Shown here: piece after piece, positions 38,601-50,432 of the stretch
Numbering within the stretch: position 1 is the stretch's first letter
Layout of the letters: every line of letters starts with the position of its first letter
NCBI GenBank assembly: GCA_963971425.1
Contig: OZ020514.1
Coordinates: 41,205,158 to 41,269,157, forward strand
Length of the DNA stretch: 64,000 bases
Source: Bryoerythrophyllum caledonicum
Lineage: Eukaryota; Streptophyta; Bryopsida; Pottiales; Pottiaceae
Direction of reading: 5' to 3'
Position numbers and translations under genes: made by a program
The notes under the pieces: generated by a model
Database searches by the model: none
What the model was told of the DNA's origin: nothing
What the model saw: the letters and a program-made list of their open reading frames with translations, nothing else

Positions 38601-38800
38601 ATGCTCCTATGCAGTGGACACAAAGCGGAAGGGCCAATTTTGATGTCCATGCGGTTAACCAGCTCATTGACCCACTTAGGCGGGCCGACAGTGTCCTTGT
38701 CAATGTCGATGGTGAGACTTCTATTACCTCGGTAGGCGTGGTACTATCATTCTTGAATCCTTTGATCACTTCTACTCCTCCCGTTGTTGTTATGCATTTT

Positions 38801-40200
38801 TTTATTAGAGGGGAGAAAATATGCAAAGGAATTGAGGAGAAGTGAAACGAACTTGAGAGGTACATGTATGGCGCAAGGTCAAAGAGATAGGACCAATCCA
38901 TATGTCTTGCATGGCATAAGCTAGGACAAGTGGGTGGCCATGAGTTGGCATAGAGGGACTTGCTAGTTGTTGGAGAAGCCACTTGCAAGATGCATGAGAC
39001 GCCACTAAGTAGTAATATAAGTAAAGGCCTTTGAAAGAAGGCAATATCTAACTCCAAGCATTGTTTGTAGTACCTTGTGTATTTATCACTTGCTTCTACA
39101 GCCATTTCTCAACTTCTTTTAACATCAATAGGTTATGGGCCAACTCATGTGTGTTGCGAGTATAGAGTTTTGTTGCTAAGTTGTTCAAAAGAGGTCTTGA
39201 GTGAGTTCATTGTTTAAGTACACAAGGGCTGATTTTGAGCTTTGGAGGTGCACAAGGGCAGCTTTTAGAGCTTTGGTGGTGCAAGAGGAAGGCTTTGGAG
39301 CTTTGGTACTGTACAAGAAAGGCTTTGAAGTTTTGGTACTGCAGAAGAGAGCTCATTTGAAGCTTAGGAGGTACAAAAGGCCTCATTTGGAGCATTGGAG
39401 GCGATTTGAGAAGGAACAAGGAATTGCAAAGAAAGACGGTTGTGCATATTCAAGCTTTTGAACCTTTTAAGTGATCATTCATAGTGAATGTGCTTGTTTT
39501 CTCTATAAAGGTGTCGTTTTGAGTGATTGAGGTGCTTAGTTGCACATTGGAGTCTACGTGAAGCTTATTGAGGTCATTGAAGTCCATATTTGTGTGTACT
39601 AGCAAAAAAGGGCCTGATTTATCTGAATGAGGTGCAAAGGTGTACATTTGAGTCTATAAGGAGTGGACTTGAGTGTTTTAGTAGTACCTTTGCACATTTG
39701 AGCTTAGAAGTGACTGATTTCATGGTACTTGCACAGAAGCCTTAAAAGGGCTCATTTGAGTATATAAGGTGCTTAGTTGTTCATTTGAGAGTCTAAAAGA
39801 TGCTCGATTCAGTGATTGAGGTGTGTTAGTGCACATTGGGAGCGTAGAAGGGCCAATCTTGGCCATTTGAAAATTATCATGGCTACATTCAACAATGAAA
39901 ATGCTAGGATCATTGACAAGTTTAAAGGGGACAACTTCAACCTTTGGAAGTTCAAGATGGAGATGGTGTTGGAGTCCATGGACCGTTGGAAGATTACTGA
40001 GGACTTCAAGGAATCTCCATCCAAAGATGATGATCCAAAGATGATAAAGAATAACAATCGGCGTGTGAAGAAGGCAATGTCCGTCATTGGGCTCAATTTG
40101 GTGGACAATCAACTTTCTTACATCTGGAGTTGCAAAGGACCGGCGGAAGCATAGAAGACTTTGGGCAACATCCATGAAACAAAGAGCTAACACCATATTC
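38801..40200 (+). mobile_element. Ty1/copia fossil fragment (LTR, leader, start of gag)
   Basis: About 38801-39128 matches the copia LTR end region (AAGTAAAGGCCTTTGA, CTCCAAGCATTGTTTGTA) but has an extra block of roughly 100 bp. A primer-binding site related to initiator tRNA-Met follows at about 39133, then a repeated leader, then gag (DNFNLWKFKMEMVLESMD at 39930). It stops near 40.2 kb with no pol. It is a truncated, old copy with a few breaks. Confidence 0.8.
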
Positions 40201-40686
40201 GTTATATTGGGAGATTTAGCGACTCCCAAATTAACACATGTAGATCATAAGAGCTAAAGTGCACATCTAAAGTCTATAGTATGGAGGGATATGAGTTTCC
40301 ATTAAATTGGGAGGTAATGTTCACTACAAAAATCCCTAAAAACATAAGTACTACGGATAACGTTACAAATCTAACTATAATATTGAAAAGAAGAACACAT
40401 TAGTCGACACTTCTTTTATACGACTTGTGCATTGTGCTCATTGAATATGAATATCTTAATATTCACACTCGATCCTATTAACCTGGAATAACCCCATGCT
40501 TCAAGTTATCTAAAAGTGAGCTAAATGACGAACAAATATCCACTTGTAACAAATTAGCTAAACACATTCTGATGAGCCTTTTTTTTATTTAATAGAATTT
40601 CAGTTTAATTTGTGGAATACACATTGGCTAAAAAAATATGTAACGCGTTTCAAATGATGATGTTTAGAAGTGGAAAAACAAATGCA

Positions 40687-40863
40687 CACACATTAGCTCT
40701 CTTTGAACTAAAGTGTCCCCATCACTTAGAGGTGTAATTCACTCAAAAGGGCAATTTCACACACTTTAGTTCCACTTGACCTAAAGTGCGCACCATTACT
40801 AAGTGCAATGAACTAAATAAGAAGATTTGCTCACACTTTAGCTCTAGTGGAGCTAAAGTGTGA
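40687..40863. repeat. Degenerate Unit III palindromes at the left flank
   Basis: Three copies near 40687, 40760 and 40834 have CACACTTTAGCTC on one side and GAGCTAAAGTGTG on the other, with altered centres (for example CTAGTG). They lie beyond the 3' end of the minus-strand gene, showing that the family marks the whole unit. The rest of 40201-41164 has no gene. Confidence 0.7.
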
Positions 40864-41164
40864 ACCAACATTTACTTTCTATCATTCACCATGAAGGCAA
40901 TTACTCGGATTATTGGTTTCAAGATTAGACCACATTGTTATTTAAAAAAGAAAATAAAACATACTGCAAATTATCACCGATACGCAAAAACATTGGAGAG
41001 AATATTTCATAGCAATCATTGGCATCACATAAAGTCATACAAAGTGTAATCAAATACAAATATTATCTATAATCTTAGCACCAAGAGATCTAACCATACT
41101 ACATGAAGTATTAAGCATCAGAATCCAAAATCTAGGAAAAGGAAAGTCCATCGATCTAAGTCCA

Positions 41165-43947
41165 CTACGACTCGGACCTGGCAAGTGCTTCCAAGGAGGC
41201 CTTGATAATCGCTACTTGCCCCTTCGGAATTTTTGTAGTTGAATCTTGCACATGACCTCCATCCCTCTTTGAAGACCTAGGTTTCCATGCTGTCAAGATT
41301 GAATCGGTACTCTCCCACGTTATGGCTATCCCCTTTTCAATTGTCCAGCGAAGGTTGCAATCTGTATCCCAATCTTTATGGAACTTCATAACATCCCGAT
41401 CGCGCGATATAGGGCGGAAGAATTGGATACGCACGGTGTTTGGCATATCCGGGTTAGAATTAGGATCTGAAACTGCTTGAGCAATCCAAAATGGGCGCTT
41501 GTCCCCATCACAAGGCCGCAATGCAACAAAATAGCCAACAAAAAGATCACGACCAACTCTAAAAGGAGGTGGACGATCGCGTCTCTGACCAACAAAATGC
41601 TCATCTTCACGGTACTCCTCGCGAACCTCACCTTCCGCTGAGAACTCATCTTCAATGGCATTGGCAATTCGCGTTGTTGGCCATTAGCCGTCTTCCAATG
41701 ATATCGACGTATCCATTGGAAGGGCTAGAGCATCTCTAACATCGCGCCAAGAGTACGATAGCGGCTCAAAACGCGAACGGGCTTCAACAGACTCCCGCGA
41801 TGATTGCTCCCAGTGATCGATGAATCCTGAAAGTCCCTTCACCACCTCATGGAAATGCTGCAACGTAGAAGGCTTCAATGCATCAGGTTCTCCGCGAGGC
41901 CATAAAGACCTTCTTTCAGAATCCTCCTTCCACAATTTGATGCCACTACCTTCTCCTCCCTTAGGAAGCCAATCCTCATCATGACAAAGGATTTTATACT
42001 TCATTACCGGACAACCACTTGAGTCCACATAAAACTTGAACTGATGAGCCTTCGTATGACCATGCAAAGCTTCATCACCGTCCGCAATCATATCCCCAAT
42101 GAACTTCTTAAAGTCAGGAACCTCTTGGATGAGATGCAGGATTGTGGGAACACTCTCATTTCTCATGAACGACCTCATGAGCAAAGGAATGGTTGGAAAA
42201 CTCTCCTTCCTTTATGTCATACTCCAACGTCCAAATAATGCATCTATATCATCATGTGTATGACCAACTAGCATAAAATTAACATATACCTCGCGAAAAA
42301 TGCGTTTTGCCACAAGAAGAGATCAAAAACAGAAAACAAATCTATTTTTGTTATCACCAACAGCATTGTCCATTTGCACTTTGAATATTGGAGGCAAAGG
42401 CCTCCCAAGAACTGGGACATCTGGAATTGGCCCTAATGGATCCAAACACATATTTGCACCCCGTAATACCGCCGCATACAATCGATGAGAGCAAGATTCT
42501 GGAAAGAATTGCCGGGAAGATGACTTTGGAGGCGCCTCCAGGTCACGCAATAGTTTTGCGAACGACCCGACCGTGTAATTGGCATCTTGGAAGTATAAAT
42601 CAAGGTCGTAATGGGCGTAACGTTGGTCCACATGACCATGGACAAGCATGCCTATGACTGCAAGAGGCAACTTCATAAGGTCATCTAAGTGCTTTGTTTT
42701 ATGTGAAAAACTGGGGAGGCGGTCTTTGAATGATCCATCTTATCATGCATGATGGTTAGAACCTCTTGGGGCGACGACTTTGATCGAAATCGGTTCAGAT
42801 AGTACAAGTCTCGATGTGCAAAAGCAGAATCGATGTGAACCTGCATCTTCTTTTGCCATAGCAGTGATGCTTGTGTTCCAGGTTGAGTAAGCTTCTTCTG
42901 ATCCTGGTATTTTTCACACGTAAACCAACGGACAAAGTTGTCTCCACCTTTCTTGGCATAGTACTCAGGAAAGCTCACTTGCCGAATCTTACTCAAGCTT
43001 GAGGTTGAGATTGGCGGCAATCCACAATCAGCGAGATGATCATCAAGAAGCGGTATCTGATCCTTCCACTTAAAACTTGCAGGAAGGACCTTTGACACAG
43101 CCTTTTCGCCAGAAGAGAGCACCAGACTTGTGAGGCATGTGGTCCGCATGTCTATCGAGGATGGCTCCAAGAGCGGCAGTAGCCACAATCGTATGACCTC
43201 TAGGCTTACGCAAACCGGTATTCCCATGGTGTTGAGCCGCATGACCAGCGGCAGCGTCCTTCGCATTCCGATAGAAAGTACTCGAACTCACACCCATGAT
43301 TTTCATCCAAGCATGGGCACAAACGTCCACACCCTCTAGGGTCACAACCTTCCTACCCGCAGAGTTTCTATGAAATTGTCGATGAATGTCGAGTTTGATA
43401 TGATTTCTAAACTGCACAGTGGTCTCACTGTACAAACGCGTCCCAAGGGTTTTAATTTTATCTCTAGGGTAGTGTTGAACACAGTTTTGAGAGCAACAAC
43501 TATTGCACGCAATTGCGTTAATGGAATGAAGGGTCATGAGGAATTCAACATTCCTGGACACTGTTGGACGAGTATTCCTTGAGGAATTGTCGTATGAACG
43601 GGAGCTCCCACCTAGAGGTCTGTTACGCTCAACCAACCAGACATTGTAAACATCCCTAAGGCAATGATGGAAGAGACTCACACCGTTTAAAAAGACTTGT
43701 TGAATTGGCCAGGACTTAAACTCGACACCTGTACTACAACTTTAGAATCCCCAAGAGGAACAGAGGAACCTAGAATTGCACTAGACCAGACATTGCGAAC
43801 CAACCCCTGCGCAATGCGAACACCCGAACCATTGTGAAGCAAAACAGCCATCCCGACCCAGAGACGGCGCGGAATAACATCAAACTCAGGAAGGTCTGGG
43901 TTCACCGGAGCGTCAACATGATCATCGTCGCCCTCCGAAGACAACAT
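41165..43947 (-). pseudogene. Unit III RNase H/DDE-like (DUF7869-type) gene
   Basis: It is homologous to 7872-10552 end to end. The likely ATG is at 43947, one base after an apparent acceptor (AATGCAG), giving LPEFDVIPRRLWVGMAVLL. A Cys cluster (ACNSCCSQNC) and VVTLEGVDVCAHAWMKIMGV follow, then HHGNTGLRKPRGHT, IMHDKMDHSKTASPVF, VQMDNAVGDNKNRFVFCF, a decayed HTHDDID block near 42250, and C-terminal parts at 42184-41684 and 41667-41165 (KRPFWIAQAVSDP). The Asp/Asn-rich blocks suggest a metal-dependent RNase H-fold nuclease, presumably a transposase (inferred). Stops or frame changes near 43.7, 43.1, 42.7, 42.25 and 41.68 kb make this copy inactive. Confidence 0.7.
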
Positions 43948-44127
43948 CCTGCATTCCAATGAGATAAATATTAAATAATTCTGCCAAATCAGATTGGGTG
44001 AATACCTTGTAGGAATAGACATCAATGAAGAAGCATAGGAAGTGGGAAATTAAGCTCGAATCCAGGTAAGGTCTCGCGCTTGAAAAGAACTTCCAATCAA
44101 CTGAAATGACAATGTAATACAAGCAAA

Positions 44128-44444
44128 TTTAGCTCGACTCGAGGTAAACACATATAGTATTATATGACAAGAATCCAATTTCATGTGATTAGTTTTGATC
44201 CAAAAATGAAATTATCTCATCGTTGACAATGACATTTTAGCCCGACCCGACCTGAAATGTTGACTATTAGACGGTATGACAATTTATCTCGAGTCGAGGT
44301 AAACAAACATAGAAAATAAGGTATGACAGTTTAGCTTGAGTCGAGCTAAACTGTATTACCTAATATCCAATGACAATTTAGCTCGAGTCGAGCTAAACTG
44401 TCATTCCATATTATTATCGACAGTTTAGCTCGACTCAAGCTAAA
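44128..44444. repeat. Unit III palindromes, promoter cluster (five good sites)
   Basis: Sites at 44128-44148, 44283-44303, 44327-44353, 44377-44397 and 44424-44444, plus a decayed one near 44236, have half-site TTTAGCTCGA, a centre C or G, then the reverse complement. They sit just upstream of the minus-strand gene, as the Unit I cluster does. Confidence 0.95.
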
Positions 44445-44913
44445 CTACCCTTCCGTGATTCCCGACGTCGTTTTCGGGATTCATATGGGAAAACTCTTCA
44501 ACCAATGAATCTGTCTCTTTGTATTCTACAATCCAAATCTTTGCGTTAGCTTTCAAGATACTCGCAGTGATGCTTCAAAATCATAGTAGCAACTGGAACG
44601 AGCGCAATAACCCTAATCATTGTCACATCCTAATTGCTAGAGTGCACAGAGAATGCAAGAAGTATACATTGTGTACCTTATGAAGAAGACAACCGGTGCG
44701 TTGTTGGCTCGCGCAAGCATCCTGCTCAACCGTGCACAACCTATAGATGTTGCCCTCCTCAACCTCCGACAATTGTACTACCTCCAAGCCTCTCCACAAC
44801 AACCTTACACAGCAACCAAAGTGAGAAGGAAAAAATGATGAAAGTTTTTGAGGATCGGCGAGGTCACTGACGAACACACGACCGTTTCAGAATTGACGCG
44901 AGGAAACTTCAGA

Positions 44914-44923
44914 TTTGGCGGGA
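44914..44923. promoter_or_regulatory. E2F-type site of Unit III
   Basis: TTTGGCGGGA fits the E2F consensus (TTT, two G/C, CGC-like core). It lies between the palindrome cluster and the AT-rich spacer, as in Units I and II. Confidence 0.5.
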
Positions 44924-45074
44924 GGAAACTTTTCCACAGCCACTGAAAAACTGCAATTTCAAAATCTCAACGGGAAACTGAATCAACTATTTCCCGGTTG
45001 ACTAAAATAAGGAAGAGTACCTACCTCGAATATACTCGCACATGCGAATATTATACACGATTTTACGGTAACGC

Positions 45075-45110
45075 TAAGGGTTAGGTTTAGGGTTTAGGGT
45101 TTAGGGTTTG
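45075..45110. repeat. Short interstitial TTTAGGG repeat
   Basis: About four near-perfect plant telomere-type repeats, with diverged words continuing to about 45160. Confidence 0.85.
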
Positions 45111-45159
45111 GAATTTTGGTTCAGGTTTAGGGTCCTTGGTTTAGGTGGAATCTTCTTAT

Positions 45160-48100
45160 GTCATTTTATTTCAATTTAATAATACTTTGAAGATTCATGA
45201 TATTGACAATTCAACTAAGGTATAGGAAACTGTAGAGAAGATATTGAGATGATTAGAAAGAATTTATATTATATTACAATCCAAATAGGACTTATCTATG
45301 ATGTTGAAAATGAAGACCTTAACAAACGAGTAGCATTTAAAAAAACAAAAAAACATATTACATGTGCACGTGTATTTTGAGCAAAAAAGTATGTAGTAAA
45401 ACATGCTTTGGACATCATTTCTTTGGGGTTCAAAAAATGTGCATAATTATACTATGTTGTAATCAAATTAGTATGTTCATTCCTTTGCAAGAATACCAAG
45501 TGTCCCCATGGTCTGGATTTGGAATTGAAATTGGTTACTATTCATTTAGAGGTACTCAAAGGCTTGAAATGTGCGCAAACTAATAGTTTGATTAAAATAT
45601 CTTATTCTTGAGTTTACATTGTATTATCATGAGTTTAGGGTGTGGCAATCTAAGCATGACATGAAAGATGAAAGAATTCTTGACCACACACCATGTATTT
45701 CATGTTTTGACGTGAAATTAAAGACTTTGTCATTTGTAAAACATAGAGAGTGGAACAATATTAAAAGATTTAAACAAAATACGGAGAGACCTCCTCATGA
45801 CAAAAAAAGGATAATCAAAATATAACATATAACTAATACAAAGTGTATCACTTAGTGCATCAGGCATAATTTACTATTCGTAATGTAAGTAATTTTGAAT
45901 TTATTTATACATGCAAAAAAAGAATAATAAGTTTTTGAGCACGTTCCAGTGGTCGCAAATTATATTTTAAATTCTCAAATTTTGTAGAAGGATGATAAAA
46001 GTCATGAGGCATATTTATAAGTAATTTATTTTCTCATTGAACGTCTTTAATAAAAGTTATGCGAGCCAAGAGAGAAACTTCTTAATTGCCGGCATGTCGT
46101 GCAACCTAAAAAATCTTTTGCTATGACACACTATGGAATGTGATATTTTCAATATATAGAAGTAATATTAGAACGAATGATATTGTGGAAAAACAAGTTA
46201 TTTTTCTAGTGAAAAATAAGATTATATCCCAATTCATACATTTTCACACATTGTCACATATTATTGATTTAGGGTACCAAGAATACTTAGACTTCATATC
46301 CACTGAAGACTAGGGGATTATTAGTTTTTTTTGCTTTTTAATATTACTATTGGAGATTTAGGTCCACATATTTTGAAAATCCTTTTAAAATTCAAAAGAT
46401 TAGTATTTCACTTGTGAAATACTTAACCATAAAGAGAAGTACGGAGTTCAAAATGATTGTTTGAAGAAGAGGAAATATACATTGCACATACATCAGCTCG
46501 GTTTTTAGCAGAGGTGTGCACCAACTCTACGTGCAATGAACTAAAAGGAGTGTGTGCACACACTTTAGCTCCAGTGGTGCTAACGTGTGCCTCATCACTA
46601 GGTGCAGTGAAGTAAGAAGAAAATATGCACAGTTTAGCTCTATTATAGCTAAATTTTGCATCATCACTAAATGGAGTGGATTAGAAAGCAAAAATGCACT
46701 ATGTAGCTCCAGTATACAGAAGATGGCTTCTAGTGTAGTGGACACTAAATAGGACTCCATACAGTAATTGTAAAATTTACAATCAGTGTAGTGACAAAAC
46801 TATCTAACACTAAATGTCAACTACTACTCTAAATGTCAATCCTAGTAAATAGTGGAGCATAAAGTTTTTTACTTCTGGACAGTTACTGTAGGAAACCTTA
46901 ATCATGATTTGATTTCATCTTGAGCATTACAGTAAAGAAGGGTTTAGTGCATGTAGAAAAACAAGAATTTGCAAGAAAGAGCTTGGGAATAATTGGACGT
47001 AGGTATGGAGCAAAAGGAAAATATCAAAAATTGGACAAAGTAGAATGTAAAATATGGAGGGAAAATGAAACTACAAGTAGAAGATTGGAAATATAAGAAC
47101 ATTCTTCTAGTGACGAAAATGAGAAAAAAAAGGAATATTGGAAAAGGAAAAAACATAAACATACAATAAATATAGAAATACAAGTAAAATACTCATTAGA
47201 TATTCATCACATATGCATTCAATGTGCATTACATATTCAGTAAATATTCATTATATACTCATTGAATATTCAAATACACAATGATTTTACATTAGAAATT
47301 TATGCACTATTCATTAATTCTTCATTAACGTCACATTAAATACCCTTTAAATAATCATTAAATATACAAATATTAATTAAACTATCATAAATTATAGTTT
47401 TAAAACTTCAAACATTCATTAAATAATATTTAAATATTCTTTAAATATTCTTTAATGAAAAAGTTTCATATATACAAATATACATTAATTATCCTATAGA
47501 AAATCATTACAAAGTCATTAGTTATTAGCTAAAAATATGATTACACATTATATATTCATTAGAGAATATTAAATGATGAAAAAGAAGTAATCCAAGAGAT
47601 GGGAATGAGAATAGTTGTGGATAAGATAAGAAATTGAGGTTGAAGATGAGACAAAGAAAAAATGCATGGCGACCGGTAGGCAGAAGTTTATGATCTAATA
47701 CTATTCATTGAATATTCAAGTTTGTGTGCTAGGATAGAGTTTTGTTTGAGGGCTATTACGAAATGAACTATAGTAGGTGAACGAATGAGGGATAATATTC
47801 AGGACAATGGTGGCTAAAAGTAGTTGCCAAATTGTTGACATATAGTGTACTAGAAAAAGAGAATCTCCACGGTGGCAAAGGGACCGGGTTGCAAGAATAA
47901 ATACGGTAAAGCCCACTCCGCGAGGCCTAGGCCGGTGTCTCGGCCCAATGAAGTGGCGGCGCCGGTTCTTCTAAACAATAAATTTACGAATAGTACAGGG
48001 GACACCAAAACTCCTCGGGAGCATGTGTTCAATCATGTAATGACACAAGGGAATTAAAAAAAATGAATAAAAATCTCAAAAAAAATTAGCCTACTATGGC

Positions 48101-49020
48101 GTTAGTGCTGGGCGCTGGCGTTCCCCCAGAGTGGCCAACTCGGGGATAGGGCGGGGGGAAAAGGGTAACCCCCCTCCCTTCATCTCAAACTTGGGCACCT
48201 TCCCGCTGGCCTGGGAAATTCCCCATCAAGGGTGAAGATGCTCTAACTACAGTATTTGTACCGTTACAGTAAAAGCAAAATGAAGTGAAAAAAAAAGAAA
48301 AAATTCACAGTTTAGCTCTATTAGAGCTAAAGTGTGCACCATGACTAAATGTAGGAAACTAAAAAGAAAATATGCACACTTTAGCTCCAATAGCGCTAAA
48401 GTGTGCACTGGCATTTATTTTAAATTTATACAATTGCAAGATGTGGTCTTAACATACTTATTGTCTGTCCGATTCTCATAGTAAATAATATCAAACTCAC
48501 AAAAAATCAAAACTTGAATTAAAAGTAATAGAATCTTAAAATCGTAGCTTTAAAACTCTCTTAAGTGTGCTTCACCTAGAAATTGGTGTAGGAGGAACTT
48601 ATATATATCGATGGTAACGAATTTACTCCTTGTGTAAAGCAGAAATGAAAATCGAGTCAAATAAAAGCCTGTTGATCCACTAAAAGCATTAAAGAAAACT
48701 AAACACTATAACACTAAATACTAAACACTAAATCTAACACTAACACTAGAATTGTTCACTTCTGTGCAATCCAAGTTTGTGTATTATTAAGAAAATGTCA
48801 ATTTAAAAGTTTTAATTTAGATCATACAAATGAAATTGGAAAGAATCACTTTTCCTTAGCTACCTGCTTGTTGCCCCAGAATAAAAAAAATTGTAGTATT
48901 AATGGCTCAGATAAATTGAGGAGGAAAATAACGAGTACATAAATACTACGCGCGCATAATATTTTGAACTTATTCTAGTAAGATTAAATTGAGTTCTTGA
49001 AATTCCGGGTATCAATAACG
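45160..49020. other. AT-rich spacer of Unit III with decayed palindromes and a GC-rich patch
   Basis: Nearly 4 kb with no supported gene. Decayed Unit III palindromes lie near 46557-46590, 46628-46660, 48308-48340 and 48375-48405, keeping TTTAGCTC and GAGCTAAA but with altered centres. A GC-rich patch at about 47870-48250 ends in GATGCTCTAAC, a word common at ends of plant MITEs; I could not find its partner end. Confidence 0.5.
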
Positions 49021-49484
49021 AAGGTGAATGAATTGTAATGCATCCACAGTTAATACCCGAGGGTCTCACCCCATTATCGCAAACGGTATCCCGAGGGTAT
49101 CTCGGGAGGACCGCACGGCCACAGGGTTTCGACCCTCACGGCTTTAGGTACCCCATGAAGTACCCCACGAAATCATGGCGCGACCTTTGCTTTTCCCTCT
49201 TTTTGTTGCTGTCCGAGTTTTCTAGATGTTCTTCTATGCGTTGTTGTTTTGTGAGTTTTGTGAGTCTCTGTGTAGGTTCGTCGTTGCGTCTATGTGGTTT
49301 GTGTTAGAGTTGATATCTACAGGGTTTGTTAAGTTCGTGTATACTCTAGCGCTGCAGTTCAGGATTTCATGCGCAATTTACTGGAGTTTAGGGTTTTTAG
49401 CGGATAGGGTTTGTTGGACGTGCAATTCTGGTTGTATGGGTTTGTGAGCACGTAGATGAGTTTGTGTATATTGTGGCGCTGGAG

Positions 49485-49617
49485 TTTAGGGTTGTTTGTG
49501 TGAGTTTGTGTGAGTTTGTGAGAGTTTGTGTGAGTTTGTGTGAGTTTGTGAGAGTTTGTATGAGTTTGTGTAAGTTTGTGTGAGTTGCTGTAAGTTTATG
49601 TGAGTTTCTGTGAGCAC
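49485..49617. repeat. TGTGAGTTTG minisatellite, Unit III leader
   Basis: About twelve copies of a 10-bp unit TGTGAGTTTG with minor variation, preceded by words such as TTTAGGGTTT (telo-box-like) at 49389 and 49478. It sits at the same relative place as the Unit I tract at 13.8-14.1 kb. An apparent splice donor (AAAG then GTAAGT) at 49707 suggests it is in a 5' leader exon. Confidence 0.8.
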
Positions 49618-49849
49618 GTCGACTCTGAAACGGCCGTGCTCGGAGGATTGACGTGAACTGGGAAAAAGATTTGCAGCTCTAGTAGTCGGATTTCTGAGTT
49701 TTAAAGGTAAGTGAACTCATTCACTCTTGTATTCCTTTTAATATATGTGTAGTATTGCTTTTGATATAATGTGATGAATCATTATATATGTGTAGCATTG
49801 CTTTTCATGTATGTGTGAGCACGTAGATGAAATTGTGTATTCAATGTGG

Positions 49850-50225
49850 TGGTTTGAATGTGCTGGTTTGTGCTGGTTTGTGGTTGTCTGTAGTGATTTG
49901 TGCTCGTTTATGCTAGATTAAATGTGTTGGTTTGTACTGGTCTCAATGTGTAGGTGAATGATAGTTTCAATGTGCTCGTTTGAATGTGCTGGTTTCAATG
50001 TGGTGAATTCAATGTGCTGAATTCAATGTGCTGATTTCAAAGTGTTGATTTCAATGTGAATGATTTCAATGTATTCGTTTATTTGTGCTGGTTTGTGCTG
50101 GTTTGTGCTGGTTTGTACTGGTTTATTTGTGCTGGTTTGTGCTGGTGTCAATGTGCTGCTTTGTGCTAGATTCAATGTGCTAGTTTCAATGTGCTGGTTT
50201 CAATGTGTTGGTTTCCATGTGCTAC
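49850..50225. repeat. CAATGTGCTGGTTT minisatellite
   Basis: Irregular copies of TTCAATGTGCTGGTTTGTGCTGG-like 10-14 bp words, about 30 in all, within the presumed 5' leader intron (49707-51378). No equivalent seen in Unit I. Confidence 0.75.
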
Positions 50226-50432
50226 TTTAATTGATTTTGTGTGTGTGGGTTTGTTATTGTTTTTGCAAGACGTCTAGTTCCAGCAGAATTTGTTTGGGAT
50301 TAAAGTTCATAAGCAATGGCTGAAAGGTGAAACCATAGTCACCCATGAGCCCTAAACCTTGAGCCTTGAATATCATATAACGAAAGACACATCTTCATAA
50401 ACTGCAATAAATTAGCTTTTCAATGAACACAA

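Larger units (their letters stand above)
31421..38800. mobile_element. Unit II: partial relative of Units I and III
   Basis: It keeps the central E2F site (32644), AT-rich spacer, pyrimidine and TG-rich leader (34.2-34.6 kb) and plus-strand gene A with its conserved intron (36.4-38.6 kb), in the same orientation as the other two. The minus-strand gene is absent and the left side ends at the copia 3' LTR; the right side ends at the next copia fragment. Its palindromes are of a third type. Confidence 0.55.

Noticed and set aside
44634-44870. Overlapping small plus-strand frames as a gene
   Set aside because: No motif and no equivalent in Units I or II; lies in the divergent promoter region.
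45075-45110. TTTAGGG repeats as a chromosome end
   Set aside because: Only about four repeats, flanked by unique sequence on both sides; interstitial.
47870-48250. GC-rich patch as a complete MITE
   Set aside because: Only one end-like word (GATGCTCTAAC) is visible; no partner end or target repeat found.
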